Origin: an uncultured Oscillospiraceae bacterium
Lineage (GTDB): Bacteria; Bacillota_A; Clostridia; Oscillospirales; Oscillospiraceae
DNA: 15,948 bases
Direction: 5' to 3'
Assembly: GCA_934589325.1 (NCBI GenBank)
Contig: CAKTNU010000014.1
Coordinates: 1-15,948 of the forward strand
This document shows positions 5,965 through 13,218 of this stretch, piece after piece. A program made the translations under genes and the position numbers. Each line of letters starts with the position of its first letter. Position 1 is the first letter of the stretch. Under the pieces are notes generated by a model. It was given only the letters and a program-made list of their open reading frames with translations. It searched no databases and was not told where the DNA came from.

Positions 5965-6040
<76 letters not shown>

Positions 6041-6042
6041 GC

Positions 6043-6079
6043 AAAAAAGCCTGTAAGTGTATTACTTACAGGCTTTTTT
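6043..6079. terminator. Bidirectional terminator after the tRNAs
   Basis: A 16-bp perfect stem (6043-6058 with 6064-6079) has a 5-nt loop and ends in six T on the plus strand. The A run on the other arm makes it work on the minus strand too, so it can close both the tRNA transcript and any read-through from the phage late operon. Confidence 0.93.
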
Positions 6080-6122
6080 GTATTTGCAGATGACGTCAGT
6101 CAAAAGCAACTTCGGGCAACTC

Positions 6123-6183
6123 TTAGGGGTCAAATCTGGGGGTATGGACAGCCTTTGGGGGTCAACTTAAGGGTATAAACAGC
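6123..6183. repeat. Imperfect tandem direct repeat at the prophage edge
   Basis: Two copies of about 30 bp (6123-6152 and 6154-6183) share TT-G-GGGTCAA, then GGGTAT--ACAGC. Four GGGT cores occur in 50 bases. Position between host tRNAs and the last phage gene suggests recombinase arm-type sites or part of the attachment region; the function is inferred. Confidence 0.55.
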
Positions 6184-6212
6184 ATGCCAATGTTGACATG
6201 CATCAGCGACTC

Positions 6213-6244
6213 TCACATAAGCGCGGGCCTTCGCCTGCGTGTGA
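6213..6244. terminator. Hairpin just after the last phage gene (weak terminator or end structure)
   Basis: An outer stem TCACA/TGTGA (6213-6217, 6240-6244) encloses CGCGGGC/GCCTGCG (6222-6228, 6233-6239) with a CTTC loop and a 4-nt bulge. No T run follows on the minus strand, so it is a poor intrinsic terminator by itself; it lies 9 nt beyond the holin stop. Confidence 0.5.
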
Positions 6245-6252
6245 CGCCGATC

Positions 6253-6639
6253 CTACTGTTTAGCTTTGTTTATCAGATTTTCCCCGACACCGAGGATTAT
6301 TGCTTCGATGTCAGCGCCGGCAGCGTTAATAATATTTATGGCTGACGGAAGCATTTTCTGTTTAGTCTGCGCTACAAGCATGTCACGCAGTTTGGCTATT
6401 TCATCGGAGGTCAGCTTACCGTCAACGGCCGCAGCCTTGAGAGGCTCAACTATGGTCTGCTGCAGCTCTCCTACCGTGGTCTTAGCGGCTTCTGTCAGGG
6501 CGCGGAGTGCTTCGCTGATATTCGCGGTTTCAGCGCGCTTGGCGGCCAGTGTGGTGAGGTATGTACCCAGCACGCCTATCAGCATGAGCACCAATGCCGC
6601 GGTAATCTTCACAACGTTTTCGATAATGATGTCTGTCAT
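6253..6639 (-). CDS. Phage holin, LL-H family
   Basis: The 128-residue protein has one N-terminal membrane segment (about residues 10-30, ITAALVLMLIGVLGTYLTTL), followed by a charged helical region and a C-terminal part with VDGKLTSDEIAKLRDMLV and INAAGADIEAIILGVGENLINKAK. One membrane span, a coiled middle and a conserved helical tail match the LL-H-type holins of Gram-positive phages. A holin collects in the host membrane and opens it at a set time, letting the endolysin reach the cell wall. Start ATG 6639 has AAAGGAA about 8 nt upstream. It is the last gene of the late operon, 16 nt after the accessory membrane protein. Confidence 0.8.
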   Translation of the reverse strand: MTDIIIENVVKITAALVLMLIGVLGTYLTTLAAKRAETANISEALRALTEAAKTTVGELQQTIVEPLKAAAVDGKLTSDEIAKLRDMLVAQTKQKMLPSAINIINAAGADIEAIILGVGENLINKAKQ

Positions 6640-6655
6640 TTTGCGGTTCCTTTCT

Positions 6656-7063
6656 TTACTTCAAAAAATCGTTTTTCTTAAGGCGTCCGTCAAAGACGCC
6701 TTTAAGATACTTAATACTTGCTGTTGCGCGGTTGTTCTCATACGCCGGGTGAGTCTCGCAGTAGTCCTCATATCTATCGACGTCGAGCAGGATATCTATC
6801 CAGTGCTCTTCCGTGTGCAGGACACCGCGCCGAACCTCATCACCGAATCGCAGAATACGGCTGCGGGATTCATCCGCCTTTGCCGCCGCGTCTTCCCGAA
6901 TGTGCGCCTCGAGCTTCTCGCCTAGCGCATCTAGCTTCTGCATGACTTGATTATCCTCGTCCTTGCGTGCTTTCTTCGCGTTCTTATTGGCCAGAATAAG
7001 CGAAAATAATCCTGCCACGACCGCCGCACCGCAGGCGCTGATAAACGTTTTTAAAATCTCCAT
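6656..7063 (-). CDS. Membrane-anchored accessory lysis protein (function unknown)
   Basis: The 135-residue protein starts with a single membrane segment (FISACGAAVVAGLFSLILA, residues 7-25), then a highly charged coiled-coil (about 27-65), then a soluble C-terminal region RSRILRFGDEVRRGVLHTEEHWIDILLDVDRYEDYC ending in KKNDFLK. The start at 7063 is preceded by GAGGGG. It sits between endolysin and holin, so it is probably a holin partner, spanin-like or regulatory lysis protein; I know this kind of C-terminal region mainly from uncharacterised Clostridia phage proteins and cannot give a reaction. The N-terminal span with a long cytoplasmic or external tail is also compatible with an antiholin role. 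Confidence 0.65.
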   Translation of the reverse strand: MEILKTFISACGAAVVAGLFSLILANKNAKKARKDEDNQVMQKLDALGEKLEAHIREDAAAKADESRSRILRFGDEVRRGVLHTEEHWIDILLDVDRYEDYCETHPAYENNRATASIKYLKGVFDGRLKKNDFLK

Positions 7064-7112
7064 AAATGCCCCTCACTGTATGTATTTCTGAAATATCAAA
7101 TGTGCATTGGCC

Positions 7113-8726
7113 TCAACCTCCTATCAGCTTCGCCCAGGTGAGCGGCCCTATGATGCCGTCGACGCTCAGGCCGTTTGCCCGCTGGAACGCGACGACAGCG
7201 GCTCTCGTCCCGGCACCGAACCAGCCGTCCGCGCCGTAGCTGCCGCAGCTGAAGCCCCTATCTATAAGCAGCTTCTGCGCCTTCTGCACGTAGGTGCCGT
7301 GACTGCCGGCGCTCAGCATCGGCAGAGCCGATACGTCCGGGGTATCATCCGTCGCCTGTGCGGGCTCCTTCAGGAGCGCCGCCCATGTGTTCTCGCCGAT
7401 GACGCCGTCCTCCGTCAGATTCCGGCTCCGCTGGAACGCCATTACCGCAGCACGTGTGCCATAGCCGAAGATGCCGTCTGCGCCGCCGTTGGCGCAGGCG
7501 TAACCATGCGCCGAAAGCCGTTCCTGCGCTCTCTTCACTGCATCACCGCGGCAGCCAACATAGAGCACCGGGGTCTCGTTCTGCGCCGGAGTCACTATCT
7601 CGCTTTCCGGCACGCCAAGCAGCCTGTTTACCTTCGCCGCTATATCCGGCATACGCTCATAGAGGTACTGGCCGGGGCACTCCTTGTTTGCATAGTCGCG
7701 GTGTACCGTCATGTTGCAGCCGTTCTTGTGGTTTATCCGGTCGGCCTTACTTGCGGACCATACGAGCTTTTTTATACCGTTGCGGCGGCAGATATCCGCC
7801 GCAAGCTTTATAGTGGCCTCATATGCGGCGTCCGTCACGGCGTAAGGGTAGGAGTTGTCTGAAGCTACCTCTATCGTCACCGCCCGGGCGTCGTTCTGCC
7901 AATTGGAGGAGCACCAGGAGCGGTCCTTCTCCTCAACCACAAGCCCGATTTTGCCGTCGTAGGCAACGACGTAGTTGCATGATTTCCCTTTAGCCCTCGG
8001 CTGGAACTCCTTGCAGCCCTGCTGCACGCTGCACTGGCCGACAAAGCAGTGTATCGTCAAAGTGTCGATCGCATTTTCTCTAGGTGAGCTGCGACTGGGA
8101 GATATCAGGGTATACTCTGCAAGGGCGCTGTTTGTGTATTTCACTTTCGCTTCCTCCTTTATGATTGCCTCGTTAAGCAAGATATCGGTATCCACCGGCC
8201 CGGAATAGCCCGTTACCGAGCCGCTGCTGGAGTTCTGCCAGATGTCGCAGTCCATCCCCGCGCCCACATTGTTGTACGCTGCACACCAGATGGACGCGCC
8301 GGCGGCCTTGATCTTCTCGAGATCGAAGTGCTTGAAATGCGCCCGGGACGTGTACAGCCCCCAGCGGTGCCCGGCCTTGCTCATCACCGCGCCGAAGTCG
8401 AGCACCATCTGCGTCAGCACCTCTTTCGAGGCGTTGAGCGTGTCGCCCTCTACGTCGTAGTAGATCGGCAGCTCAACATATCGGCCGCCCAGGATATCCA
8501 GGGCGTATTCTGCCTCCCGTGCGCCGTCTCCGGCTGTTTTTTCCGCCCGGGTATATACGCCCAGATGCAGCCCCGCCGCCTTGCAGCCGTCGTACTGCTT
8601 CTCAAACAGAGGGTTTCGGAACGTCAGCCCCGTGGCCAGCTTGATAATCGCAAACTCGTAGCCATCCCGCTGCAGCTGCCCGTAATCCGGCGGATTCCTG
8701 TATTGATTCAGATCTACGCCTTTCAT
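7113..8726 (-). CDS. Endolysin with GH25 muramidase, amidase and two peptidoglycan-binding domains
   Basis: The protein has 537 residues and GGAGG before ATG 8726. Residues 1-190 are a glycoside hydrolase 25 (lysozyme) domain: GVDLNQY at 3-9 and the catalytic pair in YYDVEG (Asp91, Glu93), with the closing DTDILLN. Residues about 200-370 are a zinc N-acetylmuramoyl-L-alanine amidase (Amidase_2): His226 in TIHCFVG, His342 and Cys350 in VHRDYANKECPG as likely zinc ligands, and a TIEV core strand. Residues 387-452 and 467-535 are two PG_binding_1 repeats, each with the GxxGxxTRAAVxAFQR...GL..DG.IG..TW pattern. So it can cut both the glycan chain and the peptide link. It has no signal peptide, so release depends on the holin. 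It is followed by a 49-nt gap and the accessory membrane protein. Confidence 0.94.
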   Translation of the reverse strand: MKGVDLNQYRNPPDYGQLQRDGYEFAIIKLATGLTFRNPLFEKQYDGCKAAGLHLGVYTRAEKTAGDGAREAEYALDILGGRYVELPIYYDVEGDTLNASKEVLTQMVLDFGAVMSKAGHRWGLYTSRAHFKHFDLEKIKAAGASIWCAAYNNVGAGMDCDIWQNSSSGSVTGYSGPVDTDILLNEAIIKEEAKVKYTNSALAEYTLISPSRSSPRENAIDTLTIHCFVGQCSVQQGCKEFQPRAKGKSCNYVVAYDGKIGLVVEEKDRSWCSSNWQNDARAVTIEVASDNSYPYAVTDAAYEATIKLAADICRRNGIKKLVWSASKADRINHKNGCNMTVHRDYANKECPGQYLYERMPDIAAKVNRLLGVPESEIVTPAQNETPVLYVGCRGDAVKRAQERLSAHGYACANGGADGIFGYGTRAAVMAFQRSRNLTEDGVIGENTWAALLKEPAQATDDTPDVSALPMLSAGSHGTYVQKAQKLLIDRGFSCGSYGADGWFGAGTRAAVVAFQRANGLSVDGIIGPLTWAKLIGG

Positions 8727-8740
8727 GTTTACGCCTCCTT

Positions 8741-9478
8741 TTACAGCCCTATCATGAAACGCCGCATTGCGTGATAGTAAAGGTTGTTTGCCCGCTCACT
8801 TGCAATGTGAACACCGTCCGGCAGCATTGCAGCCGTTATGCCCGATTTTGTCCACATATCCACATACGGAGCCGTGTATGCATCGCTGTCGAGCACCGCT
8901 TTCATGGCAATCCGTGCGCCGCTGACGTCGTGGCCACCATTATCGTTAGCCCATTGCGTCTGCGGTGGAAGCACAAAGCCGAATACCATATGAGGATTGT
9001 ACGTTGCCTGCAGCTGTCGCAGCTGCTCAATGTAGTACTTTGTCGCGCCGTATACTGTCGTCGTATCTTCCGATGTATCTGCATCTGTTCCGATTGAGCT
9101 GGGAGCCGTATTAGAGCCGAAAGCAACTGTGATATAATCCGGGCATTCCGTCGTCCCTGCTGCGATCTCAGCAACAAATGCATTAAGGATCGCAATTCCA
9201 TTCACACTGGAGTACGTGCCGCCCTCAGAATAATAGATATTGCTTCCGCCTTTTGCTCGGTTATCGATGGTCAGCCGGAGCTCTCGCCCGATGCGAGATG
9301 CAAACTTATAGCCTGTCCATCTGCGTGCGTCACCCTCCGGGTATGTCATTCCGTTGTATTGATTCCAGTCTGTTCCGCCATATTCTTCGGTTAGCGAGTC
9401 GCCGAACAACGTCCACTTTTTCCCTGCGTATGGCGCGTTGACCATAATCTGCGTGCCGCCGTAATCAAAAAGATCCAT
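8741..9478 (-). CDS. SGNH/GDSL hydrolase, probable tail-associated polysaccharide esterase
   Basis: The 245-residue protein carries the four SGNH blocks: GDSL with nucleophile Ser28 (26-29), Gly78 in AKGGSN, Asn123 in GSNT, and Asp221-x-x-His224 in DGVHIASE. These enzymes remove acetyl or acyl groups from carbohydrates or lipids. Its start codon overlaps the stop of the upstream gene (TAATG), so it is translationally coupled to a probable receptor-binding protein. In phages this position suggests an enzyme that deacetylates capsule or wall polysaccharide during adsorption, although a lysis helper role next to the endolysin is also possible. It lacks a signal peptide, as expected of a virion or cytoplasmic protein. 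The stretch 8741-10524 looks less GC-rich than the genes around it, which hints at module exchange. Confidence 0.85.
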   Translation of the reverse strand: MDLFDYGGTQIMVNAPYAGKKWTLFGDSLTEEYGGTDWNQYNGMTYPEGDARRWTGYKFASRIGRELRLTIDNRAKGGSNIYYSEGGTYSSVNGIAILNAFVAEIAAGTTECPDYITVAFGSNTAPSSIGTDADTSEDTTTVYGATKYYIEQLRQLQATYNPHMVFGFVLPPQTQWANDNGGHDVSGARIAMKAVLDSDAYTAPYVDMWTKSGITAAMLPDGVHIASERANNLYYHAMRRFMIGL

Positions 9479-10524
9479 TAAAGCGCACCTCCAGCAATAA
9501 ATGTATTTCCGCTCGTCGCATCATAAAGGAACTTCTTCGCCACTTTATCGTAGAGGCACGCAATCCCGTTGCCGTCCAGCACGGGAATCAAATCTAGCTT
9601 GGTTGCCCCGTATGCATCTTTGATCTTAAATGCATAGATACGCTCCTTGCATCTGTTGCCGCCATACGGCGTATCCTCGTTTGATTGCGTCCACAAAAAA
9701 ATCGGGTTTGTCGGCTCTGCGAAGGTGGACGCCTTTTCGTCAACCATTGTCAGCAGGCCTTCACCAGCCTCGTTGTAGATGGTCGCCTTGCCTGGCTCCG
9801 TCTCTTTAAGCGTGTACACTACGTTTTGTTCGCAGTTAAATGCAACTCGATCATTATAATCTGTAGCGTCAGATGGCAAGCGCCGCGTGAAACCGGTGCT
9901 TGTCCCCGCTGTATATGCCATGCGCGTAACAAATCCATACAGCGCGGAGCTACGTTTATACATACTGAAAACGTAGTCCCAGTTTGTTTGTGTCGCGGCA
10001 AATTTGAGCTCTACAAGATCGCCCGCAGACGGGGAGTAATCAGTCTTGATATACGCCGTTCCGTCGCCCTGCAAATACTCTATTGCGGTATATGCCGCAG
10101 ATGTGGCCGCGGCTGTAATTGTCACATTGCCGGAGACGGGATATATTGCAATCTTGTTATTGCTGTAGACTTCTTCAGTAACATCAACCCCGGACATCGT
10201 CACGACAATAGTTGTGATCTCTGTGCCCGTATCCGGTATAAGATTAATTTCCAGTGTTCCACCTTCGATGATGCTGGTCACTTGATTATCTGCGGTGATC
10301 CCCGTAAGACTGTATGTTATAGTGTAATAGGCCGCCTGACCATTCCACGCCTTTTCCAGCGCTTTTACCGTTTGGCTGACATCTTCTGTATATGGGATAG
10401 CCTTAAACAGAGCGAGCATAAGATTTTTTTCGTCGGCAGACAGGCCGTTCCCTCCACCTCCCGGAATTACATACTTTTCATCCAACCCCGGGAATTTAAT
10501 GCTTTTCAGTTCTTTCTCTGCCAC
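9478..10524 (-). CDS. Probable tail fibre / receptor-binding protein with lectin-like C-terminal domain
   Basis: The 348-residue protein begins with a GTG codon at 10524 and GGAGG that overlaps the upstream stop. The N-terminal part (about 1-60, KELKSIKFPGLDEKYVIPGG) looks like a short fibre-attachment region. Residues about 65-140 form an Ig-like beta domain (TYSLTGITADNQVTSIIEGG...). Residues about 145-345 look like a concanavalin/LamG-type beta-sandwich: YLQGDGTAYIKTDY, LVELKFAATQT, RIYAFKIKDAYGATKLDLIPV, and a closing GIACLYDKVAKKFLYDATSG. Such domains bind sugars. Its position between baseplate-like genes and an SGNH esterase fits a receptor-recognition role, but the assignment rests on pattern and context, not on a close relative I recognise. 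Confidence 0.65.
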   Translation of the reverse strand: MAEKELKSIKFPGLDEKYVIPGGGGNGLSADEKNLMLALFKAIPYTEDVSQTVKALEKAWNGQAAYYTITYSLTGITADNQVTSIIEGGTLEINLIPDTGTEITTIVVTMSGVDVTEEVYSNNKIAIYPVSGNVTITAAATSAAYTAIEYLQGDGTAYIKTDYSPSAGDLVELKFAATQTNWDYVFSMYKRSSALYGFVTRMAYTAGTSTGFTRRLPSDATDYNDRVAFNCEQNVVYTLKETEPGKATIYNEAGEGLLTMVDEKASTFAEPTNPIFLWTQSNEDTPYGGNRCKERIYAFKIKDAYGATKLDLIPVLDGNGIACLYDKVAKKFLYDATSGNTFIAGGAL

Positions 10525-10536
10525 AGCTTTAGCCTC

Positions 10537-11106
10537 CTATCGTATCGTAATGTTGCCGCTGCCGTCATCTACGGCCACAGCGCCGGCGGCAAGGCTGATA
10601 ATGCGTATATTCCCGTCGCCGTCATCGACTACTGAGGTCGTCCCGCTCCCGCCGCCGGACTTCGCAGCTTCGTTTATGGCGGCCACAAGGTCGGCTTTGT
10701 CCTCGGTCTTCAGGTCGGCGAGATTGCCGATCTGATCCTGTATCTGTTCCCATACGGCCAGCGTCGGGGCTGTGCTGGGGTCAGCGTTTGGGTCTGCACC
10801 GCGCTGTATCATGCCGAGCTGTGCGTATATGGTCGGTGTGGCGGCGGAGCCGTCCTGCGTCCGGCCGTACACGCCAACACGCAGCGCCCCGCCATGCTTG
10901 GCCATCACCTCGTGCGGTATGGTGCAGCTCTCGCCGAGGCCGAGCTGTGTGATGCGTTTACCGCTGCCCTCAAATACGGCGGTTTTATTCAGTCCGTCCC
11001 ACTCGTCGCCAAAGATAAAATAGATCTCTTTGCCGACGGTGCCGCTGGTCAGCAGCTCCCGCTCCAGCACCTGCGCGTGGTTATTGGATATAGCTATTTT
11101 TATCAT
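10537..11106 (-). CDS. Phage baseplate/tail protein with BppU-like N-terminus
   Basis: The protein has 189 residues, starting at ATG 11106 with GGAGG upstream. The first ~100 residues (SNNHAQVLERELLTSGTVGK, then YFIFGDEWDGLNKTAVFEGSG and YGRTQDGSAATPTIYAQLG) are beta-rich and resemble upper baseplate protein N-termini that plug onto the tail tip. A linker rich in Pro, Asp and Gly follows, then LKTEDKADLVAAINEA, a motif common near the ends of phage fibre-adaptor proteins, and a Gly-rich tail with the repeated DDG(D/S)GNI(R/T)I pattern at about 161-169 and 180-188. It probably links the hub to the receptor-binding protein encoded next. Function is inferred. Confidence 0.6.
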   Translation of the reverse strand: MIKIAISNNHAQVLERELLTSGTVGKEIYFIFGDEWDGLNKTAVFEGSGKRITQLGLGESCTIPHEVMAKHGGALRVGVYGRTQDGSAATPTIYAQLGMIQRGADPNADPSTAPTLAVWEQIQDQIGNLADLKTEDKADLVAAINEAAKSGGGSGTTSVVDDGDGNIRIISLAAGAVAVDDGSGNITIR

Positions 11107-11117
11107 GCTGCCGCCTC

Positions 11118-11642
11118 CTAAAGCTCATTATTGCCGAGGTATGCCGTGGCCTCTTTCCGGCCGACGTACGGCGGCGCCGCCGGGTTCTGGCCGTCGATGC
11201 GGATGACGGCCGGGGAGACCTCCACGGTGAACGTGCAGGCGCTGCCGGCGTTCTCGATGCGGCCCTGGTTTGTCGTGTCGTAGTACAGGTATATCGAGTT
11301 TGCGGTGCCGTAATCGCTGTTTTTGCCGAACGACAGTGTGAAGCTCAGCAGCTTCCCGCTGCGCGTTACGGGCACCTTTGTGCCTACGCCCTCCCACACC
11401 GTGGCGTATTGCTTACCAGTAGTAAATGCGTGGCCGTCGACTGTGGCCGACACGGTGCCGTTTATGAGAAACTTGCCCCACAGGTACACCGTGAAGCCGC
11501 CGGTCGCACGCGCCATGTGCAGCTCCACCTTGTTCACCCACGCCGCCCATGCGCCGTTCTCTCTGGCGGCGGAGTACGTCACGCGAACATAAAAATACTC
11601 GTTGCTGCCCTCATAGGTGCCGGTATAGACTTGAGACGCCAT
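11118..11642 (-). CDS. Beta-rich phage tail protein (hypothetical)
   Basis: This 174-residue protein starts at ATG 11642, with GGAGGG overlapping the previous gene's end. It is predicted to be all-beta with many aromatic residues (YTGTYEGSNEYFYVRVTYSA, VYLWGKFLINGTVSATVDG, SIYLYYDTTN), as in carbohydrate-binding or jelly-roll tail proteins. Residues 147-160 (IRIDGQNPAAPPYVG) form a Pro-rich segment before a short C-terminal part. No family is recognised. Context within the baseplate cluster supports a virion component, perhaps a side fibre or accessory receptor-binding protein. Confidence 0.6.
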   Translation of the reverse strand: MASQVYTGTYEGSNEYFYVRVTYSAARENGAWAAWVNKVELHMARATGGFTVYLWGKFLINGTVSATVDGHAFTTGKQYATVWEGVGTKVPVTRSGKLLSFTLSFGKNSDYGTANSIYLYYDTTNQGRIENAGSACTFTVEVSPAVIRIDGQNPAAPPYVGRKEATAYLGNNEL

Positions 11643-11643
11643 A

Positions 11644-12189
11644 TCAGCCCTCCAGAAGGAAAAACAGCTCGTCGTCCGCGATGTCCGTCGGCACAGTCGT
11701 GCCGTAGTCCACGCCGGAAACCAGCTTTATTCTCCCCCTGCGCTTCGCCTCGGCGTCGGCAAAGCCGCGGACGATCTCGTTAATCCCGCTCGCGCTGAGC
11801 GATACGGTGCACAGCTCCATCTCGTAGGTCGCCGCGCCGCCCTGATTCACCGTGCCCTGCGTGAGCGCCGTGAAGCCGTCCACCGTTGCCGAGTAGTCCA
11901 CAGCCCACGAGAACTGCAGAAAGCTGTCTGCCGTGCTGGTCTTGCTGGTGTCGATCATGCCCTTGATACGCGCATACCCGCTCGAGCCCGTCACGCTTAT
12001 CGCCTCCGCCGTGACTATTTCTATCAGCCGCCCGGCCTCTACAAACAGCCCCGCGCCTACGTTGAGCGTGCTCCCGCTCTTGCTGACGCCGCAGCCGTAC
12101 AGCTTGCCGTCGTCGAGCAGCCGCTCGAATATCGCCCCATGTGCGACGGCCGGGACCTTCTGCCCCGGGAATGTGATGCCCTTTATCAT
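11644..12189 (-). CDS. Phage tail/baseplate protein (hypothetical)
   Basis: I start this 181-residue protein at ATG 12189 (MIKGITFPGQKVPAV), where GGGAGG lies 6 nt upstream; the longer frame to 12273 would overlap the hub gene and lacks such a site. The start codon is one base beyond the upstream stop. It begins with a short segment about a gene-junction type HGAIFERLLDDGKLYGCGVSKSG, followed by beta strands (LNVGAGLFVEAGRLIEIV) and a helix near residue 145-160 (INEIVRGFADAEAKRRG). The last part ends LFFLLEG. This shape is typical of short fibre or structural tail proteins of Clostridia siphophages, with no enzymatic motif. Precise role unknown. Confidence 0.6.
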   Translation of the reverse strand: MIKGITFPGQKVPAVAHGAIFERLLDDGKLYGCGVSKSGSTLNVGAGLFVEAGRLIEIVTAEAISVTGSSGYARIKGMIDTSKTSTADSFLQFSWAVDYSATVDGFTALTQGTVNQGGAATYEMELCTVSLSASGINEIVRGFADAEAKRRGRIKLVSGVDYGTTVPTDIADDELFFLLEG

Positions 12190-12190
12190 A

Positions 12191-13207
12191 TTAGCCTCCC
12201 TGTTTCTGCGCCCGGCGCACCTTCTGCTGTATCGTCGTCGCCAGCTCGCCGCAGCGATATAAATACCGATCATCTCCGCTTGCCAGCGTTATGCCGGTTA
12301 TGCGCGTCGTAAATGCCGCGCCGTGCAGCCGGAGCCGCACCTTGTCGTAAAGCTCATAGCGGCGCGCCGAGTGAAACTCAATTTTGTAGCTGTCAATATT
12401 CTTCTCGAAGATCTCCGCTGCCTTGTCAGCCGGCGTCTCGTCGGCCTTGCAGGTCGTGTACTCCCAGCGCCCCTCCGCCCTTTCAGCAGGGGGGGTGTCG
12501 GATACCTCGCCGGACGCGGAGAGGTAGAACGTGTGCGCCGTGTATTCCGTGGGCGCGTCCTTGTCGGCGTCGGCGGCCTTTTCCTGCGCCTGCAGCACCG
12601 TCACCTTTGCCGCGTTGTCCGCGCTGTAGGTCTCCGTCTCAAGCTGCGCCTGCCCGTCCGAGAACAGCACGTTGTGTGCCGCTCCCGCCCCGGTGCTGAT
12701 ATCCACCGTCAGCTTGTCGCCGCTGACGCCGAACGCGATTTTTACCCCCGCTTTTCGTGCGGCGGCGATGATGTCCGAGAGCTTGTAGAGCTTTGTGTCC
12801 TCCAGCTCCGGCACGGTCAGCGGCGTCGCGTCCGTGTTGCTTATCTGCAGGTACGGCACGCGGTACGCCGCGTCGGTACAGTTGAGATAGTCCGTCTCCA
12901 GCGCGTTTTTTATAAATGCGCCGTAGGTCGCGGCGGCATTGTCCGGCCATATCGCCTGCCGGTCGAACGCCGTCGCCGGGTCCGCAAGCGACGCCGTGAA
13001 TTGGTTGTTGCTCGGCGTCGCCTGAGATATACGCAGTATCTGGCCCATGATGTAAAGCCAGTTGTCCGTGTGCTCCGCCGAGGCGTACTCCGCAAGCACT
13101 ATCTGCCCAGAGTCGCCCTCGGCGGAAGCAATGGGCAGGCTCCAGCTCTCCGCGCTGCCCATCATCAGCGTCTTGAAGTCCGAGCGGCGTTTTATATATG
13201 CCTTCAT
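12191..13207 (-). CDS. Tail hub / baseplate protein (ReqiPepy6 Gp37-like)
   Basis: The 338-residue protein starts at ATG 13207 (MKAYIKRRSDFK) with GGAGG 7 nt before it, 11 nt after the distal tail gene; the frame is open to 13297 but the extra 30 residues overlap the neighbour and lack a ribosome binding site. It contains LADPATAFDRQAIWP and a C-terminal EFHSARRYELYDKVRLRLHGAAFTTRITGITLASGDDRYLYRCGEL, the pattern of hub-type tail proteins where a beta domain carries a late KVRL-RITG segment. This resembles the siphovirus Gp37-like/prophage tail family. Hub proteins close the tail tube and hold the tip fibres. The order distal tail protein followed by hub matches well. No peptidase motif is visible, so I do not assign a tail-endopeptidase activity. 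Confidence 0.62.
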   Translation of the reverse strand: MKAYIKRRSDFKTLMMGSAESWSLPIASAEGDSGQIVLAEYASAEHTDNWLYIMGQILRISQATPSNNQFTASLADPATAFDRQAIWPDNAAATYGAFIKNALETDYLNCTDAAYRVPYLQISNTDATPLTVPELEDTKLYKLSDIIAAARKAGVKIAFGVSGDKLTVDISTGAGAAHNVLFSDGQAQLETETYSADNAAKVTVLQAQEKAADADKDAPTEYTAHTFYLSASGEVSDTPPAERAEGRWEYTTCKADETPADKAAEIFEKNIDSYKIEFHSARRYELYDKVRLRLHGAAFTTRITGITLASGDDRYLYRCGELATTIQQKVRRAQKQGG

Positions 13208-13218
13208 GCGCCGCCTCC

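Noticed and set aside
7107..7862. Plus-strand ORFs opposite the endolysin and tail genes (also 9685-10635, 12323-13234)
   Set aside because: They lack ribosome binding sites, have Arg/Cys-rich antisense composition, and overlap well-supported minus-strand genes.
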